DNA of 64,000 nt from positions 67,923 through 131,922 of the forward strand of contig JTDE01000456.1 of the NCBI GenBank assembly GCA_014338405.1. The letters run 5' to 3'. The translations under genes and the position numbers were made by a program. Source of the stretch: Paragonimus skrjabini miyazakii (Eukaryota > Platyhelminthes > Trematoda > Plagiorchiida > Troglotrematidae). This document shows positions 49,907 to 61,600 of this stretch, piece by piece. Every line of letters starts with the position of its first letter. The first letter of the stretch is position 1. The notes beneath the pieces were generated by a model that saw only the letters and a program-made list of their open reading frames with translations, had not been told where the DNA came from and did not search any database.

Positions 49907-50137
49907 TCCACGACAGAACTTCTCAGCCTAACCGCGCAGATAAATGTAGGTACCTCAAGTGAAGAGGCGTCAAGTGTGGAAATCAGGAAATGTAACAACA
50001 TTCAAGCAAACAGCGTGAGGGTTCGTCTATATATGAATGGGGAGTTGAGACACATATTTACTCTTTGTGACCAAAAACAACGCACCCCCTCGACCATAAC
50101 AAAGGCGTTTGAGTTAGGGAATGACGAATGTTGGTAG
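49907..50137 (+). other. Unrecognised 76-codon open frame without a start
   Basis: An open frame between stops reads TAQINVGTSSEEASSVEIRK, then ANSVRVRLYMNGELRHIF and PSTITKAFELGNDECW. It lies in the intron between exons 15 and 16. The residue mix is more protein-like than the neighbouring frames, but no splice sites were convincing. A pseudogene fragment or chance are both possible. Confidence 0.2.
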
Positions 50138-50270
50138 CTAATGGGACATGATGTATTCTTGAACCTACGTAGAAAAAGACTAAGTTGAAGAAAAGTTGGG
50201 AACAATGGTGTCTGCCTGATTACTGAGAGGGGAGATAACAGAGTCCAAAGGTGACATTGCCGGTCTGTTG

Positions 50271-50360
50271 GCGGAGCTTCCTATCTCGGCCGGTAGAGCG
50301 CTTGCCGCATGTGGGTAAGACGTTTCTGTCGGTGGTTTGAATCTAGCTGAAGCCCGGACT
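50271..50360 (+). mobile_element. SINE family B, best-preserved tRNA-like head
   Basis: Box A TATCTCGGCCGGTAGAGCG at 50282-50300 and box B GGTTTGAATCT at 50333-50343, separated as in a tRNA gene, ending AGCTGAAGCCCGGACT. The whole stretch is clearly more GC-rich than its surroundings. The stems of a true tRNA do not close well, and similar sequence recurs at 32.1-32.3 kb, so it is read as a SINE head and not a tRNA gene. Confidence 0.65.
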
Positions 50361-50763
50361 TTTTACAGTTAATAATTGAATGCATAAACTCATCATGGCT
50401 TCTAGAAAATCCTCAGGGTTCATAGGGTAATCCCTCCAGTATTACAAACCAAAAGTGGTAACTGTGTACAGTGTTAGTTTTTGGTACACTGCACACCTTC
50501 GTGAATTGCAACTGTCCGCCGTCCCCCAACAGATCATGTTCAGCAAAGGGATCCCTAGTTAATTTAAGCATGGTGCTTCTCGGCGTATGTTGTATTTATT
50601 CTTGTTAAAACAGTCAGTATTTACCTACAGTGTATGACGTATATTTTATGATAGTTGTGCTTAACTTCCTTCACTGCTTGTCCGGCCACCCCCGCGTTGA
50701 CACCTCAGTGTTTCTAGTTGTATTCTAAACATCTTTACCATGTATGTTCACGCTGTGTTAAAG

Positions 50764-50892
50764 ATTATGTCGCTGGCATCGCAACTGGATCGGATCAGGC
50801 AGGAGAAGATGGAAATGTCTACAGAATTGCAGGAGTTACGAGCCAGCGTAACTGAGAAAGCCAATCAGCTCCGTGTAATTGAAACAGAGAAG
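50764..50892 (+). CDS. ERC: ERC/Bruchpilot-like exon 16 (43 aa module)
   Basis: Donor GAGAAG|GTAAGA, phase 0. The acceptor GTGTTAAAG before 50764 is weak in pyrimidines but gives exactly 129 nt, the recurrent exon size. Reads IMSLASQLDRIRQEKMEM, then LQELRASVTEKANQLRVIE. Module columns Leu8, Ile11, Arg12, Leu22, Leu25, Val29, Lys32, Leu36, Glu40 and Glu42 fit the other copies. Confidence 0.85.
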
Positions 50893-51505
50893 GTAAGACA
50901 TGGTGGCCACTACGTTGACTAATTTATGTTGATAATGAGTTCAGTCAACCACCAGGAAGACCAGATCTTCATTGAAATTTTTTCTCGGGTACATTAGTTG
51001 ACGGGTAAAGCGTAACAGTAGGAATAAAAATTAGCGTTGACAATTTAACTTGAGGTTTTCAAGACTACGGTTGGTTGAGGAGTAGCAATAGTCACCCGGA
51101 GAATGTAGCTCACTTGACGGTTGCTACTATTTTTCAAGATGTGTAATTTTACGCAATAAGATAAGCTTTAGGCGTTAGCAAGTATCATTGCAACTGAGTT
51201 CTCAGTGTTGTCACTAATGATCTTGTGACACCCTGCTGAAAACTACCGTTTTCTGCGACATATGCATTTGTGACTATCCGGAGACAAGATGAAATAGGTA
51301 TTGGCATAATTTATCCTCCCTGAATCTCGCAGTAACGCGGCACAACAATTTTGCCGGTTGTTTTCACAAATAGTTACAAAGAATGTGGTTTACATGTTTA
51401 CAAATTGAACTTTCTAGTAGTAGGTCAGTACTCCATAGTTGCATATAGCTTTTTAAGTGACTTGGTAACAACTGTTGCAGCCACCTTGACGATACAAACA
51501 AACGG

Positions 51506-51697
51506 TTGCCTTTTATCAATCCTAGTATGGTCATCAAATCTATGCAGTCGTTAAAGCAGCTCGCAGGCGGTATTATCCCCGATGACCTTGACACCATTCA
51601 TGACGAAGGTGCTGATCACTTCCTTAGTCACTTAGGAATGCCACAAGCTTCCTCTATCTCCAATGCTTCATATAACACAATCACGAAGAATAAATGA
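51506..51697 (+). other. Unrecognised open frame next to the PLE remnant
   Basis: Reads VIKSMQSLKQLAGGIIPDDL, then DTIHDEGADHFLSHLGMPQ before a stop at 51695-51697. The composition is protein-like, and a fair acceptor (TTTTATCAATCCTAG) precedes the first of these residues, but no donor follows before the stop. It could be an alternative terminal exon of the large gene, a captured gene piece beside the mobile element, or chance. No family recognised. Confidence 0.25.
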
Positions 51698-51726
51698 ATT
51701 GCGTGAAAATTCCCAGTGTAGTCATG

Positions 51727-51800
51727 AAAAATACAGTGTAGCAAACAAGCTCGCTTTCAGTAATTCATCATCAGGCTAAATACATAACATTTATATCACG
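51727..51800 (+). repeat. Inverted end, left
   Basis: AAAAATACAGTGTAGCAAAC, then TTCATCATCAGGCTAAATAC and ATTTATATCACG. Its reverse complement matches 52231-52304 with roughly one mismatch in nine. Confidence 0.85.
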
Positions 51801-52230
51801 AATTTTACAGAGGAATCATTAAAGGGGGTAAATGGGGAACGGGTAGTTTATCAGGTCAATCAGTTCAATGTCACGCTGCAATCAAGAACCCACTTGAACC
51901 GTGGGTCTTGATAGGCTAACAGGTTGTGGGGTTGGCCATGGCAGATCCAACGCCTGAACAAAACGTTTCTGTGCGCACAGGGGTGGGTTGTACAGGCGAT
52001 AGTATGGCACTGTTGACAGACTTCGTTATTCCATTATTGAGCCAAGCTGGGTGGTGTTCCCGGACCCGTTCAGATAAGCGTCTGGTCGTGCGGCCTACAA
52101 AGCTGATTCCACAGGAACAAGTGAATGAGTATACACAAAATGAGGCTGCGGAAACAGGCACTTTATCGTTTAGTCGTGGGCACAAAACCGGATTGGATGT
52201 GAAGTGGACACGTAATTTAGCTGCGTAGAA

Positions 52231-52304
52231 CGTGATATAAATGTGAGGTATTTAGCCTGATGATGAATCACTAAAAACGAGCTTGTTCGCTACACTGTAT
52301 TTTT
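52231..52304 (-). repeat. Inverted end, right
   Basis: CGTGATATAAATGTGAGGTA, then TTAGCCTGATGATGAATCAC and TTCGCTACACTGTATTTTT. Partner of the left end. Confidence 0.85.
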
Positions 52305-54555
52305 AATAAATGAATTAGTCATGTGTTATATTCCTAGTCGGACGCAATCAACAATGAGCCTTACAGACTGTAACAACGGTAGAGAGAACACCTGAGTCAG
52401 TAGAAGTATGTATTATATTGCATTTTTTAAAGTGGTAGAGTCATTCTGATGTGCATGGACGAATGAGCCGTTGGCCGTTTAAGGCATTACCGATAAGAAC
52501 GCGAAATATGAACTTAGCAATCTGGAATCTGTTATTATGTAGGACTGCCTAATGAAGTCTACTTAAACATGCTTCACAGAGAACATAGAAGGTAAACCTG
52601 AATTACATCACAATCGATGTACATAAGCTGTCAGCAATCTGTAAGGTATGAGTTTTGTCTAGTACCTTTGAAATAAACTCATAGCACAGTCAAATCAGTT
52701 CACACATTAAAGTTGACAGTGTAAAATTATTTCCTGAGAGAAACTTGAAGCTGTTCAAAGTATAGTGATGGTTTTACTCTACAAAACTGATCCTACTGTT
52801 ATTTTCGTTGAACTTTCAACAACTTCATCTAGGTGGATTCTTCCTTTGCTTGAGGCAGTGAAAGGTACATCGTTTTGTGCAATAACATCGTTCCGACGCA
52901 CATCTGTTCCACGCGGTATCAATCAGTCCTCATGTTCAGTCCTAGCTGTCATGCTAATAATGCCGTCCACTACATAAGCGTCACTTTGCATTGAACTAGG
53001 ATTACAACAAATTAACTGTGGTAGTCAGTGAAAAGTGAGGCGCTTGAAATGGTTGAGGACCGTATTGCATAATCACCTTGATGCTTGCAAAAGCTAGTAT
53101 AAAAAGTGAAACCAAACGACGGACAGACCATAAAGGTAGAAGCGGAAAAAGGAGTTGCATGTGAAGTACTGCATGAAACAGTTGCGTACGCACCATCAAA
53201 GTGGATTTCTCGAATAAATTCCCAAAACTTATCGCTTCTAGGATCTTAGAGAATTTGTCACAATTTACTTAACGTGAACACTCAGTAATACCGGTGCTGA
53301 TGAACTGTCAAAAACACAGAGAATAACTGAAGCTGAAGGCTACATCATCACGAAACTTAACTGGTGCAAGATGGTTTCTGCCGAATGAAGGTTAGCAAAT
53401 ATGAATTGTGCAGATTGCAGGGATTAACTTAAATGTGACGTACAGTTGACGATCGAGTATGTGAGTCTAGTGTGTTTTAGTTTTGCTTAAAAATTTGGAA
53501 TAACTTAGCTTGCAACAAAAAGCATTCCAACACCCGAAACAGTTCCATTTGTTTATTTTTACTCATGCACTAATTACCCCATCATCACTGATCATTAATT
53601 CCGACTATTTGGAAGTTCACGAGAGCTGTTAGCAACCAAGTGTACAGGGTATATAAATCGAACCTAGCAACAAAAATAGCAAATAAAAACACTATTCAGT
53701 GAGAAGAAAATCTGTTATTCGGGACTTGAAATGAAGGTGTAACAAGTAGCCGGAATAAACCCTGAGTTGAAAATGTGAAGCAAGGTGAGATTCGTATAGC
53801 TTTCTGAAGTCATTGAATGATAACAATTTGGCACTGACTAATTAATATTGGGACAGCCCTTTTTGCTTATTTATATCATATAATATAGTGTGGTACACCT
53901 CAGTGGTACTATCTTAATTTTGCCAGTTGCTGTACACAAAACTGATTCTACCTAAGTAAGATTATGGAAATGTTAGCCACAGTAAAGCTGATCTTAAGTT
54001 TATCGAACAAACTGTACAAGGACAACTTGAGAAAACCATTGCTTGCGACGTGATTAAAATTTACTTGTGTTGATAAAACCCCTCAAGTCTGAACAAACTC
54101 CTTTTATATCTAATGCGTTAGCACTGTAGTCGATAGTTTGTGTATATGTGATACTATCAAATCTTCACCGCAGCATGACTGGTTAGACAACAGTCAGTTG
54201 TCAGATTTAACTAACTCATCCAAACCGGGTCATTTTTACAACGGGTCCAATTAATTGAAGGGGACTCAAGTACTGACAGTATGGGAAATTCCGGAAAAAG
54301 ACATCAATGGGTTTTCATTACCCTTTTTAGCCCTATAAGAAAACCAAGGGTGAGACTGATCAGTAAATCGACAGCGTTACTCATTGATGCAGTTTGAATA
54401 GTTCTTCATCTGAGTAGTTCCGATGTGTACCTCGAAAACTGTACAAATATCTGCCAAGAAGATGTCTTTTCCATAGTTGGTAAAATACTGAGATTTTGAC
54501 TTTATTCACACGGTGCTTACGAATTAGTAAGGTAATTTCCTCTTTTGTTATAAAG
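52305..54555 (+). other. Intron 16 after the PLE remnant
   Basis: Nothing recognised; frames at 52765-52977 and 53002-53199 look random. Confidence 0.55.
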
Positions 54556-54660
54556 GATAAAGAAAATATGGATCGCGAAGCATTACAAAAGAAATATGAA
54601 GTGGTGCTCACACAGTTGAGTGAGAAAACGGAAAGATTACAACGCATGGAGCTGGAATGC
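54556..54660 (+). CDS. ERC: ERC/Bruchpilot-like exon 17 (35 aa, N-terminally short module)
   Basis: Acceptor TTTGTTATAAAG, donor TGC|GTAAGT, phase 0 at both ends. Reads DKENMDREALQKKYEVVLTQ, then LSEKTERLQRMELEC. Anchored at its end it fits module columns 9-43 (Leu29, Lys32, Leu36, Met39, Glu40, Glu42, Cys43). The last residues resemble exon 10, which also ends Glu-Cys before the same donor GTAAGT. About one heptad is missing at the start, or a different upstream acceptor is used. Confidence 0.85.
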
Positions 54661-55376
54661 GTAAGTTTTACATCCGGTGACAGATTAGAAAATATAATTC
54701 TTAACTATCAACTGATATACAGTCAGCATACAATCCAGGTGTAAATACTTCAGTTAACACGTTTTTACTTCAGCCTTAGAAGCGTTGACTCCCCGAATCG
54801 ATTTTTCCAACATTTTCTAGACTTGTATAAATTACCATTCAGCTAAAAAATATCGTCTAACCAAGAGGTTACTGAGCGTTGTGTTACCAATCTGTGAACT
54901 GCGGATATAACCACGGGTCATAACTCACATGATAATAAAGCAGTTACTAGTACTGAACTTTAAAATTCAAAATTTAACATTATCAATGCCACAGAGCAGA
55001 AGGAATAAACGAAAGTTTGACTATGTAAGTTATTTTGCAAGTATTCACTGTCTCCAGTCGTTAAATGGCTGAAATTATATGTCGGTTAATCAGCAGTTAT
55101 TTTCAGCTGTTCGCCATCAACACATTGCCTCCAGAAGATCTGTAAATAACTGAGTTTCATCGCTAGGTTGTGTGGCACGTCCAATGTGTTCAGCTGAGTA
55201 ACGCTTTTCACATGTTACAGTGCGACACGTGGGTAATTGTGATTCGTCAGTCGATGGTCTGTGTAACTTAACGCGGAGTGATTTCTTCACCATACCTGAC
55301 ACAAATATACCATGAATAACTTGAACATTACGACAGAAGTTACCGGCTCCAGTGAATATGTTTCGCTTACTTTAAG

Positions 55377-55490
55377 CCATGGTCATCTGGTTATTCCCGT
55401 TCGACGGACAATGCAGATAGATCCGTGTTCTCTCAGTTACGGCCTAATTTGGAGAAACAGCTGCCTGATGCAGCCGGAACCTACGATCCT
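55377..55490 (+). CDS. Candidate exon (38 aa, non-coiled Ser/Asp/Pro-rich)
   Basis: After CTTACTTTAAG an open frame reads PWSSGYSRSTDNADRSVFSQ, then LRPNLEKQLPDAAGTYDP. The composition is protein-like, and its Pro-Trp-Ser start recalls exon 12 (Gln-Pro-Trp-Ser-Asn-Leu-Ser-Gly). Phase 0 would join exon 17 to exon 18 in frame if the weak donor CCT|GTATAC is used; otherwise the frame runs on to a stop near 55570. The annotated-looking frame from 55312 is a different phase. Plausible as a skipped linker exon, but unproven. Confidence 0.35.
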
Positions 55491-58400
55491 GTATACAAAA
55501 CATTTTGCAGCATATCACAGGGTTATACTTTCGACCGGCTACTCCTGCAATTAGGATCACACGTCACCCCGTAATTGATCGAGTAAGTGGCATTGTGTGA
55601 CACTCATTCAGTTCACGCGGATCTTACTCAGTTTGCGGGAAAAATAGGACTCATTTTAGTCGTGCAGCAACGTCAGATTTATCGACCAAAATTAGCTAGA
55701 CTGAGGGCTCTTCGGTTCAGTTATTGAGGCAGTGTTGTGTAAACCGTGAACATTGTCACTTTTGTATGTTTATGTATGTGGGACTGGCTTTAAATAAGCA
55801 TTCATGTGGCCATCCCCGTTTCTATGCGTTGGACGTCGGCTCTCGTGACGTTATGGGCGTGGCCAATCGATCCTAGTCCATTCGGTACATCTCGAAATCC
55901 GGTAGGTTGTATTTTGCCGGAACGTCACCTCTTGTGTGTTGCAATATTACCTAAGCTAGTGAGCATGCAATGACACAGAAGCGGGAATGGTCAGAGTAGG
56001 CTAACAAATGCAAACGTGTACATAGATGACTCGCCCGGCTGTCTACCCACCATGTTGCTCTCAACAGTCAGTGATTTGTTGCTCTGATGATGGGTGATTC
56101 CCTCAGCACAAAGGTAATTGAACTCAGGTTATGTACACATTTGTCTCAACATCATTATTTGCAATAGAATTTCGAAAAAAGATCAGTGACGGCACACTAC
56201 CCAGCGTTACAATCTGCTTAGGCTTCTTTGAATGTTTTACGGGAAGATAATTCAGTTTACCTTGCTAGAAAGACGCAGTATTCATGTTGTGTAACAAGCA
56301 ACTTTGTTTGTGAGTAGTACAGTGCGCACATTTGGGGACTAAAGAGCAAGTATCAACGCCAGGAAGGCGATGGACCAGAACCTACTATTGGATTAGTGTG
56401 TACGCACTATGGGAGACGTGCCATCAGGGTGAACGACAATGTACTGCCATCCAATGTGTGTGAATACACATCAGTCGTGTAAGTGAGTGTACAGGTTCGT
56501 GGTCCTATGCTTTAGATTAACCTGTATGATTTTTCAGGCAATAAACAACTTCGGAGGCCAAGCCTCAGTTGCAGTCACAACACCTACGACTTTTAGACAA
56601 TGGCGTTTGTGGCTAGTAGGTGACCTGCTCGAGTGTGAATCTGGTGTCCAATTTGACGGCCACTTATCAGATTAGTTTCTACTTGAAACGGAGGGTCTTT
56701 CTCGAACCCATTGTGGTTCTTTCTGCACACCGTTGGGTTACTAATCACGGCCAACTCTACAAAGCTTCTCAACAGTTATTAGAAATGTCAGTGCTGCGGA
56801 GGGATTTCAGAATGTAAGTGCATCTCAGAACTACTTAAGTTTATTTCAGCCAACAGACCGCAGACAACTAGGTTAAATTTGCACTCCAGCGCGAAAAGTG
56901 ATACATGTTTGCCATTGGTTGGGAGATGAGAGGGTTACGGTAGCTGTAACATCAAACGAAGCTGGGAAAGTCAGCAGTAAACAGCATGGATTTACCTAAA
57001 ATTATATAGCTAGAGTAAAAAAGATGCAGACACGAGAAGTTTCAGGAAGCAGCATTTAGCGTTTTATTAATGAGGCATTTTTAAAAACGTACAACTCTGA
57101 TGACGATAGTTAAATGGAAACAAACTTTCGAGGTTTTCATATGCCTTCAAAATAAGATACGATTCGTAATGTAAATTGCCAAGGACGAATTACCAGGAGA
57201 AGGTTTGAAGTTCAAGATTTTCTCATATTGAACAAACCGGCCAATTGTTAACAAACTTCAGATACATCTGAAACGTAACATCGGAGTTTGTATGTCTCCA
57301 TACAGCTATCTCACAATAGCAAATGTTCGTCCATCATACGGTTAGGAGCAACGTATGGGTTATTCTGTTAGACCGCATTCATAAATGACGGGGCACTTGG
57401 TAAGCACAATGAAACAAGTACTAACTAGGTATGTTGTCCTGATTGAATCAGGTGGTGTCTTCAACAAACTTTCAATGCGAATCTTTCAAAAATGTCCATT
57501 GGAGCAAACGTCTCATTGGCTGAACTGCTGATTCATTAGTACAGTTTAGCCTATGTACATGTTCATCTGCGTGGCTGTCTGTTTGTGGACCGTCTGTCTG
57601 TCTTCATGTTTAATGATCGTACTAGCAAACTGCATCAGTTTGGTACAACTGTTCCTCGTTGGCAAACTCTACGCCGCCGTTTTTTTCACATGGTCGGTCT
57701 CAATCGCTCAAAGACTTCTCTATATTGCTTATGAATCCGTGAACAAAGTTTGCATTGTGGTCAACCTGGAGACAGGGATACAAAAGCATTTGTTTATTCT
57801 CTACTGTATACTCAACGGAGAACCATTGAACCAATTAGACGATAACTGTCATTCGTTTATAGGATCGTTAGATAACTTTTTTCAGACTAAGAACCGTGCA
57901 CTCAACAGCCTCTTCCCAATGTACATTAAACGTCTCCAAGTTTACAGATGTGAAATGCAACAACCTCAACAAGGACTTATTATTGTAGCTGATAAACTGT
58001 TTTAGAATATTTGTTGTAAATTTGTCAACCCTAGGAATAAAGAATAACGCAAAAGCGCACGAAAGATATCGATACATCGTAAAGCAACCATGGACAACAG
58101 AAACGCTGGTTTTACCCAAGTTAGATCTAGTGTTTATATGTTAGGATGACGATCAGCGCGAGCGCAAAAAATGTAAAAAATTCCCTTATCTTCTAGAATA
58201 GGTATTTTTGGGCCATGAAACGATGATGCTAGTGCATACCTTAAGTGGGGAGAAGATATTTGGATATAAATCATTACATTTTGATGGTTGTCAGTACTAA
58301 TATGATTAATGTTAATGATACTAGTAATAACCAACCATCAATGCAAATGTAGAAACTCAATTAGTGTTCGAACGAAAGTATCTGTGAGAGTTGACATAAA

Positions 58401-58505
58401 TTATACTGCTCTAAAAGTTGCAATAAAAAACGAGTAATTTGCAAGCTGCTACAATTTCACTGGTTCAGAATGAAAGCAAAGAACATTGTTTTTATCCATT
58501 CACAG
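55491..58505 (+). other. Intron 17, distal part
   Basis: 55740-56110 is GC-richer (for example TTATGGGCGTGGCCAATCGA) and looks like repeat sequence of unknown type. A frame after a good acceptor near 56539 ends at a stop without a donor. Otherwise only the 150-codon frame listed separately. Confidence 0.45.
57553..58005 (+). other. Open frame of 150 codons with hydrophobic start, unrecognised
   Basis: Longest ATG frame outside the exons and PLEs. The first 50 residues are strongly hydrophobic with several Cys (VCLWTVCLSSCLMIVLANC), suggesting up to two membrane segments if real, followed by a mixed region. It lies wholly inside the intron between exons 17 and 18. It matches no family I know and lacks other support, so it may be chance. 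Confidence 0.2.
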
Positions 58506-58634
58506 CAAAAGATGCACACTGAGGAGTTGAAACGTCAAAAAGGAGAACTGGAAGACATTAAGCGCCACACAACCTATCTGCAAAACACAATACAGGAACG
58601 AGAAAATCGAATGGAGATTGTCGAAAAAGAGTCC
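58506..58634 (+). CDS. ERC: ERC/Bruchpilot-like exon 18 (43 aa module)
   Basis: Acceptor ATCCATTCACAG, donor GAGTCC|GTAAGT, phase 0 at both ends, 129 nt. Reads QKMHTEELKRQKGELEDI, then LQNTIQERENRMEIVEKES. Module columns Leu8, Leu25, Gln26, Ile29, Arg32, Glu33, Glu40 and Glu42 match the other copies; Leu36 is replaced by Met. Highly charged continuous helix. Confidence 0.9.
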
Positions 58635-61600
58635 GTAAGTTTACGGAGAAAAAGCAATTATATCGTCTTAATATACTTATTAGTACATACAATATAAACA
58701 CTGTTAGGTAGATTTACAACGCAGGTGTTCCATTATGCAAGGAAATGTGAGGTAATCCTCAGGAAAGACTGTTCTAGACTTTCCAATTAAGGCCTGTGAT
58801 TTTTAAGAATGCACGAAGTCATGATCCAACGAATGAATTCATAGTCTTTGATTCTTCACAGATTCATTTGTTTGGATTATTCAGAAACAATGCTACTGAA
58901 GGTAAGCAGATCAAAGACGGGTTTACATAACCAGACAAGTCATTTTACAAAAAAACAAAGCCTCCTCTAACCATATTCAGAGTATTGTTGAAGTTCAGAG
59001 AACGCATAATATTGGGTCGTGCTGGTGAAATCTACTGACGGGAATTCGTGACTTCATTTCCCATGATTAAATTAACTTTAATTGGATTATCGAACTGTAA
59101 ACACTTTGTATACCACTGGAAAAATCAGAATCAGCCAGGTATATAGCCAAGTTAATCGATCGTCAAGCTGGTGAGTAAGGTAATTTGTACTGGTCTTTTC
59201 AGAAAAGTGTTTGGTTCTAATGTACCCATGACCAGTTTCACAAGTGTACGCACTCTACCAGACTGCAGCTCAGGAAAGAGTAATGTTTGGTCAAATCCAC
59301 TTTATATGCATTGACTGGTTGATTCAACCCGCCACTACAGTTTACAAAAACAGCAGCAGTACACATATTCCATTTTTGTTAGATCCAAGTCTGGCTTTAA
59401 CATGATAACAATTTATCTTTCGAATGAAGGTTACAATACCTGGCTGATGACAACAATACTTTCCATATTTATTTACACAAATTGTTTTCGTCAAAAATTG
59501 TGCAACTCAGGATGATCACGGACACTATTCAAAAAAATAATCAGAGACAAGATGTACTGTAATCCTTTGTAGTTGTTCACCAGGTAAATAGCTCATTACT
59601 ATAGTAACTCAACAAACCTTAATGATAATCACTCAAAGTCAGTTGCTTTGTTGAAATATGCAGTGATTGCGGTGACATTTAATTTTTTAACGTTGCACTG
59701 GATATATCAATGTATTACGTTCAAACCCTGTAAACTTTCTATATAATTAGCAAAGATTGATTCTTTTAATGACGCAATTACGAAATTCTGGTAAATCTCA
59801 ATTATCTGACGGAAAACAATTTTGTTTCTTAGTTGAAACTGCGTGATGAACTGAGCAACATTCGCAAACAATTGAACAGCGCAGAGTCGGAAGTTAAAAG
59901 CCTCCGTGAGGAAGTCACTTACCGTGAGGAACGTTTGCGTCAGCTACAAACACAACACGTGGGTTTAATCGATAATTGATTTGGACAAATACATCAAATA
60001 TATCTTTAAAAAATGTTACTCGTCACCTCCAATGAATGTTAACAAAATGCGTGTGAGTTACACAGTAAACCACTACATTGAACGTTACCAAACACAGTGC
60101 CATTATTACAGAAATCATTCCCGACCGAACCACAGTGAAACTACACACAATCATTGCATTGAAGTGTGAACTTTTTAATAATTGAGCGTTCATTGCTTAA
60201 TTCCTAAACTAGTGAAGCTGTTAGTTTTCTGTTCATCCCGAAACAATTTCATCGACTTTGAAGATCACCGACGGTACTCTGTGATCATATTGTTCTTTAC
60301 TTTAATGAGCCAATCAAATGAAGTCATCTAAACTAAATCTCTAACGGGTCATATCATATGCATATGATTCGACTAAAATGTGTCTCAGGAGGACACGGAA
60401 GTCAAACTGAAATTTATAACGGTTACATATGCTAGTGGTGGACATGCACGGAATAGTACGCCTATAGTGATTGGGAAATCAAATCCTGAATGAACAAATT
60501 TCACAGTACATCGAAGGCAACTGCAGTAAATAAACTGCTCAACCAACTTGCTTCCTGCACACAATTCTGGTCAGGGTATAAAGCGCGTCTATGAGCTATC
60601 AAGTACAGTTTTATGTTTTCATTGAACATCTTGAATTGTTAGACCAGTAGTATTACAAGTGATGTGAGTTTGTGTTCCCTCTGTGTATACTTGCGTTGTC
60701 TTACATAGTCCATGAAAAGTTCAGCAATGTGATAAATTTGGAAGTATGGTCTCATAAAACTACTGTTCATGAGAAGCCTTTAACCGCTGCATTGTAACAG
60801 ATTTCGGGAACGCAGCTGATTCACGGTACAGGGCCTCTCCATCTTTACAAGTTTCCACTGATGATAATGGATAGGTCTGCGTAAACGTTACGTGAACAAA
60901 TAACTAGACACAAGTTAATCACACCAAACATACTTTGCACTTCTCCGCTGATGATTCGCAGAGTGTACTGACTGCTTGCTAGCCCAAGAATGTCACCTCA
61001 TTTGTGGACTCGCTCAGTACAGCTTTAAGCAGCCAGAACGTTGGTTTGTTCGTACGTTGGTCAGCTGATCAACTGATTAGTTAGTTAGTTGCTATTTATG
61101 TGACTGACTTCGCTGTCGTGCGTCTGTTGGTTACTAAATCGTCCGACTTTCCACGAGATCCTAATTTGCTATGTTGTCAAATCCAGAAGTTTTAGTTCAT
61201 CGGTGATAGTCAAGATACACAGAACCTAGAATACTCACCCCAATGTTCATGAATAAAGGAGACTTTCAACAATTAGGTTTACTAATCTGATTTCCTCTGC
61301 AATATCGCAGTTACGTTGAGACACATTAGAGGACTTCCGATGAACCAACGGTCAAACTTCATGCATGTCGACGCCTAGGTGGTGAGGCTACTCAATGTTA
61401 ATGTCCAGCCAACCGATGCGCATGGAACGTTGCTCACACTGTGGGGCCAGAGTGATTCTGTTGCTGTAGAGTAAGCTGCAACGGTGTAGTTCATACATAA
61501 CAGTACGGTCAACGTTATTGATAGTAAAGAAATAACGGATGATGAGAAACAAATCATGTATCGTTTTATACCATATTTGGTCCAAATATGGGCAAGTTGT

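Larger units (their letters stand above)
48307..50763 (+). other. Intron 15 (2.46 kb)
   Basis: Holds the unrecognised 49907-50137 frame and the SINE-B head at 50271-50360. Otherwise nothing seen. Confidence 0.55.
51727..52304 (-). mobile_element. Small PLE remnant with GIY-YIG fragment and 74-bp inverted ends
   Basis: The minus-strand frame 52185-51916 reads FCVYSFTCSCGISFVGRTTR, then RLSERVREHHPAWLNNGI, the GIY-YIG endonuclease start with its Tyr, Gly, Arg and Glu-His landmarks, then NSAIL before the frame decays. The ends at 51727-51800 and 52231-52304 are inverted copies of each other, which turns a PLE fragment into a 578-bp unit resembling a non-autonomous element. The same endonuclease family appears, more decayed, at 19.1-19.9 kb. 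Confidence 0.75.

Noticed and set aside
50271..50360. Functional tRNA gene
   Set aside because: Promoter boxes are good, but stems close poorly and relatives exist at 32.1-32.3 kb, so a SINE head is more likely.
51727..51800. Hammerhead-like core on the minus strand (CTGATGA ... GAAA nine bases apart) in the inverted end of the PLE remnant
   Set aside because: Stem II cannot pair and the bases before CTGATGA do not pair with those after the would-be cleavage site; the partner end at 52231-52304 has lost the GAAA. At most a dead ribozyme.
56539..56817. Possible exon after the acceptor GATTTTTCAG with a strong GTAAGT at 56814
   Set aside because: No single frame stays open from the acceptor to that donor; all three are broken.
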